DNA of 64,000 nt from Methanofollis sp. W23 (GTDB lineage Archaea > Halobacteriota > Methanomicrobia > Methanomicrobiales > Methanofollaceae). Where the stretch lies: NCBI RefSeq assembly GCF_017875325.1, contig NZ_JAGGMN010000001.1:1420140-1484139 (forward strand), read 5' to 3'. Every line of letters begins with the position of its first letter. Within the stretch, counting starts at the first letter, position 1. Positions 1 to 8,050 of this stretch are shown piece after piece. The position numbers and the translations under genes are program-made. The notes under the pieces were generated by a model that saw nothing but the letters and a program-made list of their open reading frames with translations, did not search any database and was not told the origin of the DNA.

Positions 1-58
1 GCCGGGGGCGGCGAGTCCCCCCGTCGAAGAGAACCATCAAGAGGGGTTCTACAGAGCC
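1..58 (+). mobile_element. MITE-like element, right end only (cut by window edge)
   Basis: This is the right-hand end of the element family described at 38436-38664. It has the GC-rich second hairpin, the conserved inner tail 'gaagagaaccatcaagagg' and the terminal inverted repeat ending in TTCTACAGAGCC at base 58. The left end lies outside the window, so a target duplication cannot be checked. Confidence 0.7.
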
Positions 59-641
59 AATCCAGCAACAAAATATTTTCATCCCATGTGCTTGAGACAT
101 GTTCTCGCCCCATGACGAATTCTACAAAGCCATTTCACTACAAAGTCGTCTCAAAAGTATCGGGTGATTGAAGGTCAGGATCCGGAAGTAGTTTTTACTG
201 TCACCCGAATTGCTGAAACAATACCGCGCAAGGACACTTGAAACAGAGCATATCTCAAAACCCTCTGAGGCCTGAATTGAAACACTCCTTTCCAGGAATT
301 TTGAATGCGTATCTTCCTTCCGCCGGGGGGCGGCAGCCCCCCGGTCCTCCGCAGAAGATAGGGAGGAGGACAGTAATCCCTCCTTCGTGACAATCAAAGA
401 CGAAATCCTCCTCCTATCGCCATCCAGGGGGTTTCCGGGGGGCGCTGCCCCCGGCACGAGCGTGCGGGAAGGCCATAGGTGCTTCGAGGCTACGAGGGGG
501 TGAGGACCTTTCAATCATCATCCATCGCTATCTTCTGTAAAGGTAAGGTCGGAGAGTTCTGGGATGATCTCACAGATACATGTCCTGAACTCAGGAATTC
601 ATCTCAACAAAGAAGTTCACAAAGGTTTTTTCAAAAACGAG
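59..641. repeat. Repeat-filled spacer before tRNA-Ala
   Basis: No convincing gene is visible. Bases 80-131 hold the CATCCC(A/G)TATG-type hairpin module, ending in TTCTACAAAGCC, a decayed terminal repeat. Bases 265-300 match the module 'cctgaattgaaacactcc' that also occurs near 4536. Two GC-rich hairpins (about 320-345 and 425-455) resemble the hairpins inside the MITE-like elements. Predicted open frames here run through the hairpins and have no recognisable protein or ribosome binding site. Confidence 0.5.
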
Positions 642-713
642 TGGACCGAGCGGGAATTGAACCCGCGGCCTCTTCCATGCCAAGGAAGCGATCTTCCCCT
701 GATCTATCGGCCC
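642..713 (-). tRNA. tRNA-Ala (anticodon GGC)
   Basis: The reverse strand folds as a full cloverleaf. The acceptor stem is GGGCCGA paired with TCGGTCC (one G-T pair), followed by an A discriminator. The anticodon loop TTGGCAT carries GGC, and the T-loop is TTCAATT between GCGGG and CCCGC. The 3' CCA is not encoded, as is usual in many archaea. No intron is seen. Confidence 0.93.
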
Positions 714-775
714 GGTGATACCCTACAATATTGCATGCCATCTAATAAATGGATTTGGGCCGGGATACCCCCAGG

Positions 776-1912
776 TCATACAGACCCTGCGATCCCGGCA
801 AGATATGCGAGGACGCGCGCCCTCGCCTCCGCAGTCTCTGCAGAGGCCATGATCGTCCCGTCCCGTATCGCCGGGACCAGGAGCGGCGCGGCCCCCTCTG
901 GTGCAGGGGCGGAGATCGGGAGAAGTTTCCGCCGGCCGTCAGGGAAGAGATAAACCTGCTTGACCCCGCTCCACTTACCCCGCTTGGCAACACTCCTCCC
1001 TTCCACCTCGATGATGTCCAGGGAGAAGTCGATGACCGGGGCATTGGCGATCGAACCCCCGACCCCAAATGCCTCGACAATATCGCGGAAGGCAAGGATG
1101 TCCTCCCTCGTGATACCGCCAGAGAGAAAGATCTCGACATCCTCGTGCCCATGACTGTCGAGTTCCCAGCGCACCTCTTCAAGGATGGAACGCATGTTCC
1201 CGCGGCGCGAGCGCGGGGTGTCCAGGCGCACGCCCTTCGTGAACCCAAGTTCTGCCGCCCTGAGGCACTCCTCCTTCTCGTCGCCGAAGGTGTCGCAGAG
1301 CATCAGGCGCGGCACCTCGGACGCGGCATAGCGGTCGAAGGCCGTCCATGCCTCTTCAGGGTTCTCATGACACATCACAAAGGCGTGCGGCATCGTCCCG
1401 ACGACCGGCATGCCAGGCGGGGCGGTGGTGTTCGAGACCCCGTCCACCCCTCCGATCCATGCCGAGCGCTCGATCATCGGTGCGATCGCCGGGTGTTGTC
1501 GCCGTGAACCGAATGAGTAGATCTTGCGCTCTCCTGCGGCGTGCTTGATATGCGCGGCGGCGGTCGCGATCCCCGAGGCGTGGCAGAGAAACCCGAGGAG
1601 GGCGGTCTCGAAGACCCCGAACTCACGGTACCGCCCGGTGATCCTGAGCACCGGTTCTCTCGGGCGAAAGACGCTCCCCTCAGGCATGGCCTCCACGTCC
1701 ACCGAGAGACCGGAAAGGAGAGCAAGGACATCGTGAAGCCCACAGAAAATCCCCCACTCATAGGGCATACCTGCGGTCGTCACCTCCATCGTGACCACCG
1801 GGTCTATCCCTTCCTTCTCAAGCACCTCTTCACAGCGGGCAAAATAGATATCTGTGCACTCGCCGCGCGCGATCGTCCCCTCGTCAACCATATGAAAACG
1901 GCTCATATTCAT
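776..1912 (-). CDS. pncB: Nicotinate phosphoribosyltransferase
   Basis: The 378-residue protein matches the archaeal nicotinate phosphoribosyltransferase family, which joins nicotinate to PRPP (with ATP) to give nicotinate mononucleotide for NAD salvage in the cytosol. Visible family features are RRQHPAIAPMIERSAW at about 135-150, the GGVDGVSNT stretch following it, an LSGGI motif near 265, and a KRGKWSGVKQVY stretch near 310. The first ATG is used; a second ATG two codons in is equally possible. No operon partner is visible: tRNA-Ala lies downstream and a MITE-like element lies upstream. Confidence 0.9.
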   Translation of the reverse strand: MNMSRFHMVDEGTIARGECTDIYFARCEEVLEKEGIDPVVTMEVTTAGMPYEWGIFCGLHDVLALLSGLSVDVEAMPEGSVFRPREPVLRITGRYREFGVFETALLGFLCHASGIATAAAHIKHAAGERKIYSFGSRRQHPAIAPMIERSAWIGGVDGVSNTTAPPGMPVVGTMPHAFVMCHENPEEAWTAFDRYAASEVPRLMLCDTFGDEKEECLRAAELGFTKGVRLDTPRSRRGNMRSILEEVRWELDSHGHEDVEIFLSGGITREDILAFRDIVEAFGVGGSIANAPVIDFSLDIIEVEGRSVAKRGKWSGVKQVYLFPDGRRKLLPISAPAPEGAAPLLVPAIRDGTIMASAETAEARARVLAYLAGIAGSV

Positions 1913-1984
1913 CTCAACACTGCGATATGAGATGTCGGAGGGTAAAAAGGGGTGGTCCTGGTTCTGAAGAATTTCCCTTCAATC

Positions 1985-2203
1985 GGCTCTGTAGAAATCA
2001 TCTTGACGGCTCTCTTCGACAGACCCCCCGCGATTCGATTGGTGGCGGACGGCAATACGCCCTTCATGGCCGCGGATTGTACCTTCCCCGCCTTCTTTTC
2101 ATCCCGGGGATCTCGGGGGCCGCCCCCCCCCTGGGGGCGATTCATGAGGGAAGGCGGGAGAATCACACGTGCACACAGAATGGGCGAGGATTTCTACAAA
2201 GCC
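1985..2203 (-). mobile_element. MITE-like element, minus orientation
   Basis: The 219-bp element starts with GGCTCTGTAGAAATCATC and ends with TTTCTACAAAGCC, and holds the two GC-rich hairpins. The flanking octamers CTTCAATC and CTACGATC match at 6 of 8 positions, consistent with a decayed 8-bp target duplication. It lies between pncB and mtiP. Confidence 0.75.
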
Positions 2204-2457
2204 CTACGATCAGGATGGCACCTCTGATCGTCATGCCTTTGTTCCTGCCAGGGGCGCTCTCAAAGATCAACGATCTTCTCACGCTCGCAGCCACCTGGAC
2301 CCCTGCGAAGATAATTGAATCAGGAGAGCACGACAGATGACCACGAAGAAATGCCCATCCAGAGAAGAGCCTCCAGGGCGGTGGTCTTTAACCCTCTGGA
2401 AACCCAATTTTTTCTGATGGCAGGCAGGCATACTGAGGAGCAGAGGAGGACCTGCTG

Positions 2458-3132
2458 ATGCTCGGGATCATCGGCGGCACCAGCCTCCTGTACTGTGACC
2501 TCCCCCCACTGGAGGAAAAGACGGTCTGGACCCCGTACGGTCCGGCCGCCGTGCATACCGGCGAGATCGCCCTGATGCTCAGGCACCAGGCCGACCGTCC
2601 GCCCCACCAGATCAATTATCAGGCCCAGATGGCGGCGCTCGCCCTCTGCGGCGTAGACCGGGTCGTCGCCTTCGGGTCGGTCGGTTCATTGAAACCCCTC
2701 ATCCAGCCAGGGACGGTGATGCTCCCGACCGACTATCTCAGCCTCACCGACATCCCCTCCTTCCACAACCATGCCATCGAGCATGTGATGCCGGCTCTTG
2801 ACCAGGGTCTGGTGAAGCAGATCTCAGAGGCCGTCCCTACCGCCGAGGTCGGGGGGACCTATGCCCAGACGCGCGGCCCCAGGATCGAGACGGTCTCTGA
2901 AGTGCAGGCCCTGGCAAAGATCGCGGATGTAGTCGGGATGACGGTGGCGAGCGAGGCGACGCTTGCCCGAGAACTCGAGATCCCGTTTGCGGCGGTCTGC
3001 ACGGTCGACAATTATGCGAATGGATTATCTGATGAGGTGCTGACCTACGAACACATCCTTGCCACCTCGAAGAAATACGCGAGGCGGACCGAGGACCTGG
3101 TCGGTGCGGTTGTGCAGGCACTGGGAGCATGA
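2458..3132 (+). CDS. mtiP: 5'-Methylthioinosine / 6-oxopurine nucleoside phosphorylase
   Basis: The 224-residue protein belongs to the purine nucleoside phosphorylase / MTA phosphorylase family. Features are the N-terminal GIIGGTSL phosphate-binding loop, FGSVGSLKP near residue 75, and the base/ribose site VGMTVASEATLARE followed by TVDNYANG near residues 160-185. In methanogens this subgroup acts on methylthioinosine or other 6-oxopurine nucleosides, releasing hypoxanthine. The start is fixed by a strong GAGGAGGA ribosome site 7 bases before the ATG. The deaminase gene begins 1 base after the stop, so the two are almost certainly one operon. Substrate preference (methylthioinosine versus inosine or guanosine) is inferred. 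Confidence 0.82.
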   Translation: MLGIIGGTSLLYCDLPPLEEKTVWTPYGPAAVHTGEIALMLRHQADRPPHQINYQAQMAALALCGVDRVVAFGSVGSLKPLIQPGTVMLPTDYLSLTDIPSFHNHAIEHVMPALDQGLVKQISEAVPTAEVGGTYAQTRGPRIETVSEVQALAKIADVVGMTVASEATLARELEIPFAAVCTVDNYANGLSDEVLTYEHILATSKKYARRTEDLVGAVVQALGA

Positions 3133-3133
3133 G

Positions 3134-4438
3134 ATGATGAGAGAAGTATACAATGGAGAGGACGTCCTGGTACGGGACGTCGAGGTGCAGGGCAGACAGG
3201 TGAACATCAAGATCGAGGGCGGACGGTTTGCGGCCATCGGTGAGGACGCCGGTGGCGAGGCAGACCTTGTCATCGAGGGGAAGGGTGCGGTCGCTCTCCC
3301 TGGGCTGTACAACACCCACACCCACGCGGCAATGACCCTCCTGCGAGGGTATGCCGACGACATGATCCTCCAGGAGTGGCTCTCTGAAAAGATCTGGCCA
3401 CTGGAAGCGCACCTGACCGCCGACGACGTCTACTGGGGGACGCGCCTGGCATGCCTTGAGATGATCAGGTCAGGGACGGTCGGGTTCAATGACATGTACT
3501 TCTTCATGGAAGACGCCGCAAGGGCCGTCGAGACAATGGGGATGAAGGCGCAGCTCTCGTACGGGTTCATCGACCTCTTCGACGAGGAGAAGCGGGAGAA
3601 AGAGATCAAGGCGACCGAGGCGCTGGCCACTTCGGTCAGGGGGATGGACAACCCGCGGATCAAGGCGGCGGTCGGCCCCCACTCTATCTACACCGTCTCC
3701 GAGGAGGGGCTCTCCTGGTGCGCCGAATTTTCCCGTCAGCAGGATATCAACATCCACGTCCACCTGGCCGAGACCGAGCAGGAAGTGACCGACTGCGTCG
3801 CCAAGACCGGAGTGCGCCCCACACAGGTGCTGGACCGGTGCGGACTCCTCACCCCGAGGACGGTCGCCGCCCACTGTTGCTGGCTCGATTCAGACGACTG
3901 CGCACTTCTTGGCAACCGCGGCGTCTTTGCATCCCACAATCCGGCAAGCAACATGAAACTCGCGGTGGGCCGCGCGATGCCATATGAATGGTTGAAGGAA
4001 AGGGGTGCCGGGCTCTGTCTCGGGACCGACGGGTGTTCGTCCAACAACAATCTCGACATGTTCGAGGAGATGAAGTTCGCCGCACTCCTCCAGAAGTTCT
4101 ACTGGCGCTCGCCGACCATCCTCCCTGCAGAGGAGGCGCTTGCCATGGCCTCGGCAAACGGCGCTGCGGCACTCGGCTTTGAAGGCGGGAAACTCGAGGT
4201 CGGTGCCCCCGCCGACCTGGTCCTCCTCGACCGCCGGGCCTCCAGCAACACTCCGCTCTACAACCCGGCGTCCAATGCGGTCTATGCCTGCAACGGCGGT
4301 GCGGTCTCCACCGTGCTCTGCGACGGCCGCGTCCTGATGCAGGACCGCGTCGTCCCTGGCGAAGAGGAGGTGCTGGAGGGCGCACGGCAGGCGATCGCCG
4401 GGCTGCTCGCGCGGCACCATGCGTCTGTCTCAGAATAA
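3134..4438 (+). CDS. dadD: 5'-Deoxyadenosine / S-adenosylhomocysteine-type deaminase
   Basis: The 434-residue metal-dependent amidohydrolase resembles the methanogen DadD/MtaD group, which deaminates 5'-deoxyadenosine, methylthioadenosine and S-adenosylhomocysteine. It shows the HxH metal motif in NTHTHAAMTLLRG (about residue 60), HVHLAETEQE (about 210), a later AAHCCWLDSDD, and GTDGCSSNNNLDM with the metal-binding Asp (about 300). The ATG-ATG at 3134 is chosen because it follows the mtiP stop by 1 base; the longer upstream frame overlaps mtiP and is not conserved-looking. Its product methylthioinosine would be the substrate of the gene before it. Confidence 0.87.
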   Translation: MMREVYNGEDVLVRDVEVQGRQVNIKIEGGRFAAIGEDAGGEADLVIEGKGAVALPGLYNTHTHAAMTLLRGYADDMILQEWLSEKIWPLEAHLTADDVYWGTRLACLEMIRSGTVGFNDMYFFMEDAARAVETMGMKAQLSYGFIDLFDEEKREKEIKATEALATSVRGMDNPRIKAAVGPHSIYTVSEEGLSWCAEFSRQQDINIHVHLAETEQEVTDCVAKTGVRPTQVLDRCGLLTPRTVAAHCCWLDSDDCALLGNRGVFASHNPASNMKLAVGRAMPYEWLKERGAGLCLGTDGCSSNNNLDMFEEMKFAALLQKFYWRSPTILPAEEALAMASANGAAALGFEGGKLEVGAPADLVLLDRRASSNTPLYNPASNAVYACNGGAVSTVLCDGRVLMQDRVVPGEEEVLEGARQAIAGLLARHHASVSE

Positions 4439-5523
4439 GGAGTATGGCGCGGACCCCTGGCCGGGACGTGGCCAGGGATCAAGAAGGGGCGGCACCCCCC
4501 TCTTCACGAATTTTTCTCAGGGGTTTGACCTCCCTCCTGAACTGAAGCACTCCTTCCCAGAGATTTTGGTTCAGAACATATCCCACCACTCTCCTGGGGT
4601 GAACATCCCCCCGGACCGAAGTGCTTTCTTTCAGAAATTCTGGGTCTGTAGAATCGAACATGACCATGAGGCTCACGCATACGCGATTGAAGATGATCGT
4701 GAGTCTCCTATGGTGTGTGAACCTGTGCTCCCCTTCAGCACAGGACACGCTGTGAGACCGCCGCATCATTGCCGCACCCGCATATCTTCTCTCCATGGGG
4801 GGCCCGGGGGCGAGTGCCGCTCGGACCATGGGGATGAAGATTGGGCCGGGAAGGCATATTCGAACTCCCTGAAGAGGGATTGCCGTCCACAACCTATCGT
4901 GGTGCAGGGGGTCTGGGGGGCGGCCAGCCCCCCAGTGGAGGCGAGGGTTTAGAATTCGTGGAAAGATGAGTTTCGGTTCGATAAGATGTTCAAGCCACAG
5001 GGAGTTTTGGGATGAACTCCATGAAAATGATCCCTATGATCCTCACTTCAGATTTGCATGAGTGTTTGAACTCGCTATATCACGTTGGAGCCCGACACAC
5101 AGAGGATAGAATATTCCTCTGATGGATCGGCCGCCCGGAACCGTCAAATCGAAGATGACCGGAGGGCGGCATGGTGCTCGACTTCGATCCACTCCTCAAA
5201 CAAAACACGGATGAGGGTCGGAAATCGATCCAGTTCTGATATGATATTTTCATCCTGTATGCGTGGCCCAAGGTTCATGCTCGATTCTACAGAGCCCCTA
5301 TCCCCTCGCGTCGGGGTGCGGCCATCTGATGATCGTCCGCGTGGTGTCGTGCTTTTTCATCTCGTATGCCTGAGCCCCTGGTTCATGCCTGATTCTACAG
5401 GTCCGTATTCTCAGGGTCGTTGTCCCTCAGGTCTCCCTCATCCCCGGAGATACTGATTGGGCCAGGAAGACGGGTCTGACACTCCTGGTGCAAGAGATGC
5501 CCGACTTCACGCGCCCCGCTTTC
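4439..5523. repeat. Repeat-filled spacer (1.1 kb)
   Basis: No gene is supported. Recognisable modules are a CATATCCCACCACTCTCCTGGGGTGAACATCC block at 4575-4655 leading into GGGTCTGTAGAATC, a GC-rich hairpin near 4797-4815, a diverged ATGAAAATGATCC module at about 5019-5110, and two copies of the TATGCGTG/TTCATGC hairpin module ending in TTCTACAG at 5248-5297 and 5357-5405. The same blocks recur in at least four other spacers of the window. Confidence 0.5.
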
Positions 5524-6483
5524 TCACCCCACCTCTTCCTTCCCCAGCACGATCTCTCGCAGCACCGCCTGTGTCCCGGCAGGTGTCGGCCCCGCCGTGA
5601 CCTCGAAGACCCTCGCCGCCCCGAGGAGCGAGGCGAAGAACCTGCGGCGAATCCCCTCCCTGAACGCCGTCCTGACCAGGAGATGGGGGTTGAAGTAGCC
5701 GGCGGCCGACGCGATCTCAAGGGCCTCTTCAGGGTCGAGGAGACGGCACCACGCCGCCGCCCCTCCCTCGTGGCGCCTGAGAAACACGATGGTCCGCAGG
5801 GTGGTCATCGGAAGGACCCGCCCCTTCCCGACCACCGACCTGAGGTCGACCACTGCCCGCCCCTCGGCGTCGAGGTCGGCCTTGCCGACAAGATCTTCAA
5901 ACGCAGGCCAGGCCCCGGCCAGGTCGGCCCTGATATAGAAGTTCTTCTCAGACCCATACGCAAAGACCTCGTCCCCATAGACCCTGGCAAAGAACCAGTC
6001 GTCTGAGACCACCCGCACCCGCGGGTCCAGAAGGAGCCCGTAGGTCTGGGTGGTCTTGCCGGCCCCTGACTCGCCGAGGAGCGCAACGCCCCGGCCGTCG
6101 GCATCCACGCAGGCCCCGTGGACCGAATGAGTCCCATGCTCCTCCTCCAGGACGTCCCCCGCGACCGAGAGGGCGAGGGACTTGACCAGACCATAATAGG
6201 TGACATTGAGGAGAAACACAGTCCTGGACTGGGGATCGTAGCGCACGGTCTCGGCCGGGACCGCGGGGTCCCTGAGATGATAGAGACGGCCATGAGAGCG
6301 AATGTTCTGGGAGATGAAGTAGAAGTTCTCCTCCCACCGCTCCTTTGTCTCTTTCTCGTCGGTGAGAAGTTTGATGCAGCACCCGAAGATCTCTGACTTC
6401 ACCTCATAGGCGACCGCGTCGACATACCGCGCCTCCAGATCCTCTTTCTCCTCCACGGTGATGAGAGTGAAAGGGCAGGGCAT
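5524..6483 (-). CDS. HprK-like P-loop kinase domain protein
   Basis: The 319-residue protein has a Walker A loop in LLGESGAGKTT near the middle, preceded by HSVHGACVD, which resembles the HPr kinase C-terminal domain. An acidic DDWFF and basic segments follow. No N-terminal HprK regulatory domain or other phosphotransferase-system gene is present, so the target is unlikely to be HPr and is unknown. The ATG at 6483 is preferred to an upstream TTG because AGGGGGA lies just before it. It sits downstream of moaE on the same strand after a 91-base gap, so co-transcription is possible. ATP binding is well supported; the reaction is not. Confidence 0.62.
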   Translation of the reverse strand: MPCPFTLITVEEKEDLEARYVDAVAYEVKSEIFGCCIKLLTDEKETKERWEENFYFISQNIRSHGRLYHLRDPAVPAETVRYDPQSRTVFLLNVTYYGLVKSLALSVAGDVLEEEHGTHSVHGACVDADGRGVALLGESGAGKTTQTYGLLLDPRVRVVSDDWFFARVYGDEVFAYGSEKNFYIRADLAGAWPAFEDLVGKADLDAEGRAVVDLRSVVGKGRVLPMTTLRTIVFLRRHEGGAAAWCRLLDPEEALEIASAAGYFNPHLLVRTAFREGIRRRFFASLLGAARVFEVTAGPTPAGTQAVLREIVLGKEEVG

Positions 6484-6574
6484 GCATCCCCCTGGCGCGC
6501 ACAAGGGTTAAAAAGTGCCTCCCCCACCCGGAAAAAAGAGATCGTTTTGAGAGCCAGAACCGTTCTCCTGACCT

Positions 6575-6949
6575 TCAGACCGCAAGCAGGGGTTGTTTCC
6601 TGACGATCTTCTCCTCCTTGACGGCATTGACGATATACTCGCACGCCTCAAAGGCCACGTCCCTCTCTGGCGCACCCGTCGCCACCAGGAGGACCACGTC
6701 CCCGACATCCACCTCGCCGACGCGGTGCACGACATCGGCACAGCTCAGCCCATAGCGCCTCACCGCCTCGTCCCTGATCGATGCCAGCGTATCTGTCGCC
6801 TGCTCGACATCGGTCTCGATCGAAAGCCCGGTGGAACCTTCCTCGGCCCGCACCCGCCCGACATAGGTGACAACCGAACCTGCCAGGGCGGCGCTCCGTG
6901 ATTTCATCGGTGCGCTGGGGTCGATCGCGTCATGTGTGATCCCGACCAT
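6575..6949 (-). CDS. moaE: Molybdopterin synthase catalytic subunit MoaE
   Basis: The 124-residue protein matches MoaE, the large subunit that transfers sulfur from MoaD thiocarboxylate to cyclic pyranopterin to form molybdopterin. Family features are the GSVVTYVGRVR segment (about 25-35), YGLSCADVVHRVGEVDVGD with the conserved HRVG (about 75-90), and the C-terminal KEEKIVRKQ, whose lysines lie in the active site. The second in-frame ATG is chosen because GGAGGAG ends 6 bases before it. Molybdopterin is needed here by FdhA and by formylmethanofuran dehydrogenase. No MoaD lies in the window. Confidence 0.9.
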   Translation of the reverse strand: MVGITHDAIDPSAPMKSRSAALAGSVVTYVGRVRAEEGSTGLSIETDVEQATDTLASIRDEAVRRYGLSCADVVHRVGEVDVGDVVLLVATGAPERDVAFEACEYIVNAVKEEKIVRKQPLLAV

Positions 6950-7924
6950 AATGTTCTCCTCCATACCCCCGCCAGGTTGTCTGCCTCCAGGGGTCAGGAG
7001 TCATTACCTGACGCGACACATAAAAATGATCTCCTTGACGCCTGCCCCATCCTATCCTGGTCGTCTGAAATATAGAGTGCTGCCGACACACACCTGACCG
7101 ATCTCTCGGGGCGGCCGCAGGTCCGCCCTTCATCTTCGTCTCTCTCATGTGGCATGAGGATTCTATAACACAGTGGTGCAGTTATCCTCACCTCGTCCTG
7201 GGAGCATATTCCAGGACTCTCCTGGGGTGAACATCCCCTCGAACCGGAGTACTTCCTTTCAGGAATTCTGGCTCTGTAGAACCCCTCTGGATGTCTTTCT
7301 CAGGTGGGGGACTCGCCGCCCCCCGGCGAGATGACCATCCAGAGGCTTTATGATGAAAATGATCCTGACGATTATCTCTCAAGGTTTGCATGAGAATTTG
7401 AACCACCCATATCTCGTTGAAGATGATATGCAGATGACAGAGACACCTTCAGTATGATCGGCGTGCTGCCTTCCCACCTCTATCGCCATCCTTGGGGTTC
7501 CGGGGGAGCCGCGCCCCCGGCATGGTGGTGCGGGAAGGCACGTCGATCCGATGTGCCGCCCCCCCATCGTCGAATCTTCACCGCCATCTCGCGCCGGGGG
7601 GTTCACCCCCCGGACCCCCCACGGACCGAAGATAGGTGGGGGCGGCGATGGAATACGATCCCACCCCGATTCTACAGAGTTGGGATCTCTTCATTATCAT
7701 TCGTCGCTATCATTGGTGAGGAAGAGAGCGAGATCATTCTGGGATGACCTCCAGGAAAATATACCTCGACCACCATTCCATCGTAGTCGCAGAAAGGGCG
7801 CGGCACCCCCGGACCCACGAGATGATGAGGCCGGGAAGACCTATTCGATGATCCCCAAGGCGGGATTGCCGTCCCTCCCCACACGAGGAACCTCTCCTGG
7901 TCCAAAAAAAGAGTACGATTGTTC
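6950..7924. repeat. Repeat-filled spacer (about 1 kb)
   Basis: A GAGCATATTCCAGGACTC block (about 7200-7268) runs into GGCTCTGTAGAACCC at 7270. An inverted repeat, CCTCTGGATG (7284-7293) with CATCCAGAGG (7336-7345), follows. The ATGAAAATGATCCTGACGAT module covers about 7348-7450, followed by GC-rich hairpins near 7500-7535 and 7590-7615. A degenerate TTCTACAGAG end lies near 7670. Short predicted frames here translate repeat DNA and no gene is supported. Confidence 0.5.
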
Positions 7925-8044
7925 AACTCTGTAAAAATCCTCCTGGTTCCTCTCGGTGGCGGGAGTTGCGCCCCCGGCGAGATGACGGGGGAAGGCGGGT
8001 GCGTCGTGCTCACACCATGAACCGGCGAGTGGTTCTAGAGAGCC
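7925..8044 (-). mobile_element. Internally deleted MITE-like element at the 3' end of the acyl-CoA ligase gene
   Basis: The 120-bp copy has decayed ends (AACTCTGTAAAAATCC and TTCTAGAGAGCC) but is bracketed by a perfect 8-bp direct repeat GATTGTTC at 7917-7924 and 8045-8052. The right-hand repeat overlaps the stop codon of the ligase gene, so the insertion landed exactly at the gene end without altering the protein. One hairpin is missing compared with full copies. Confidence 0.82.
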
Positions 8045-8050
8045 GATTGT

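Noticed and set aside
122..514. Long predicted frame (130 codons) in the left spacer on the minus strand
   Set aside because: It runs through repeat modules and GC hairpins, has no ribosome site, and its translation resembles other repeat-borne frames rather than a protein family.
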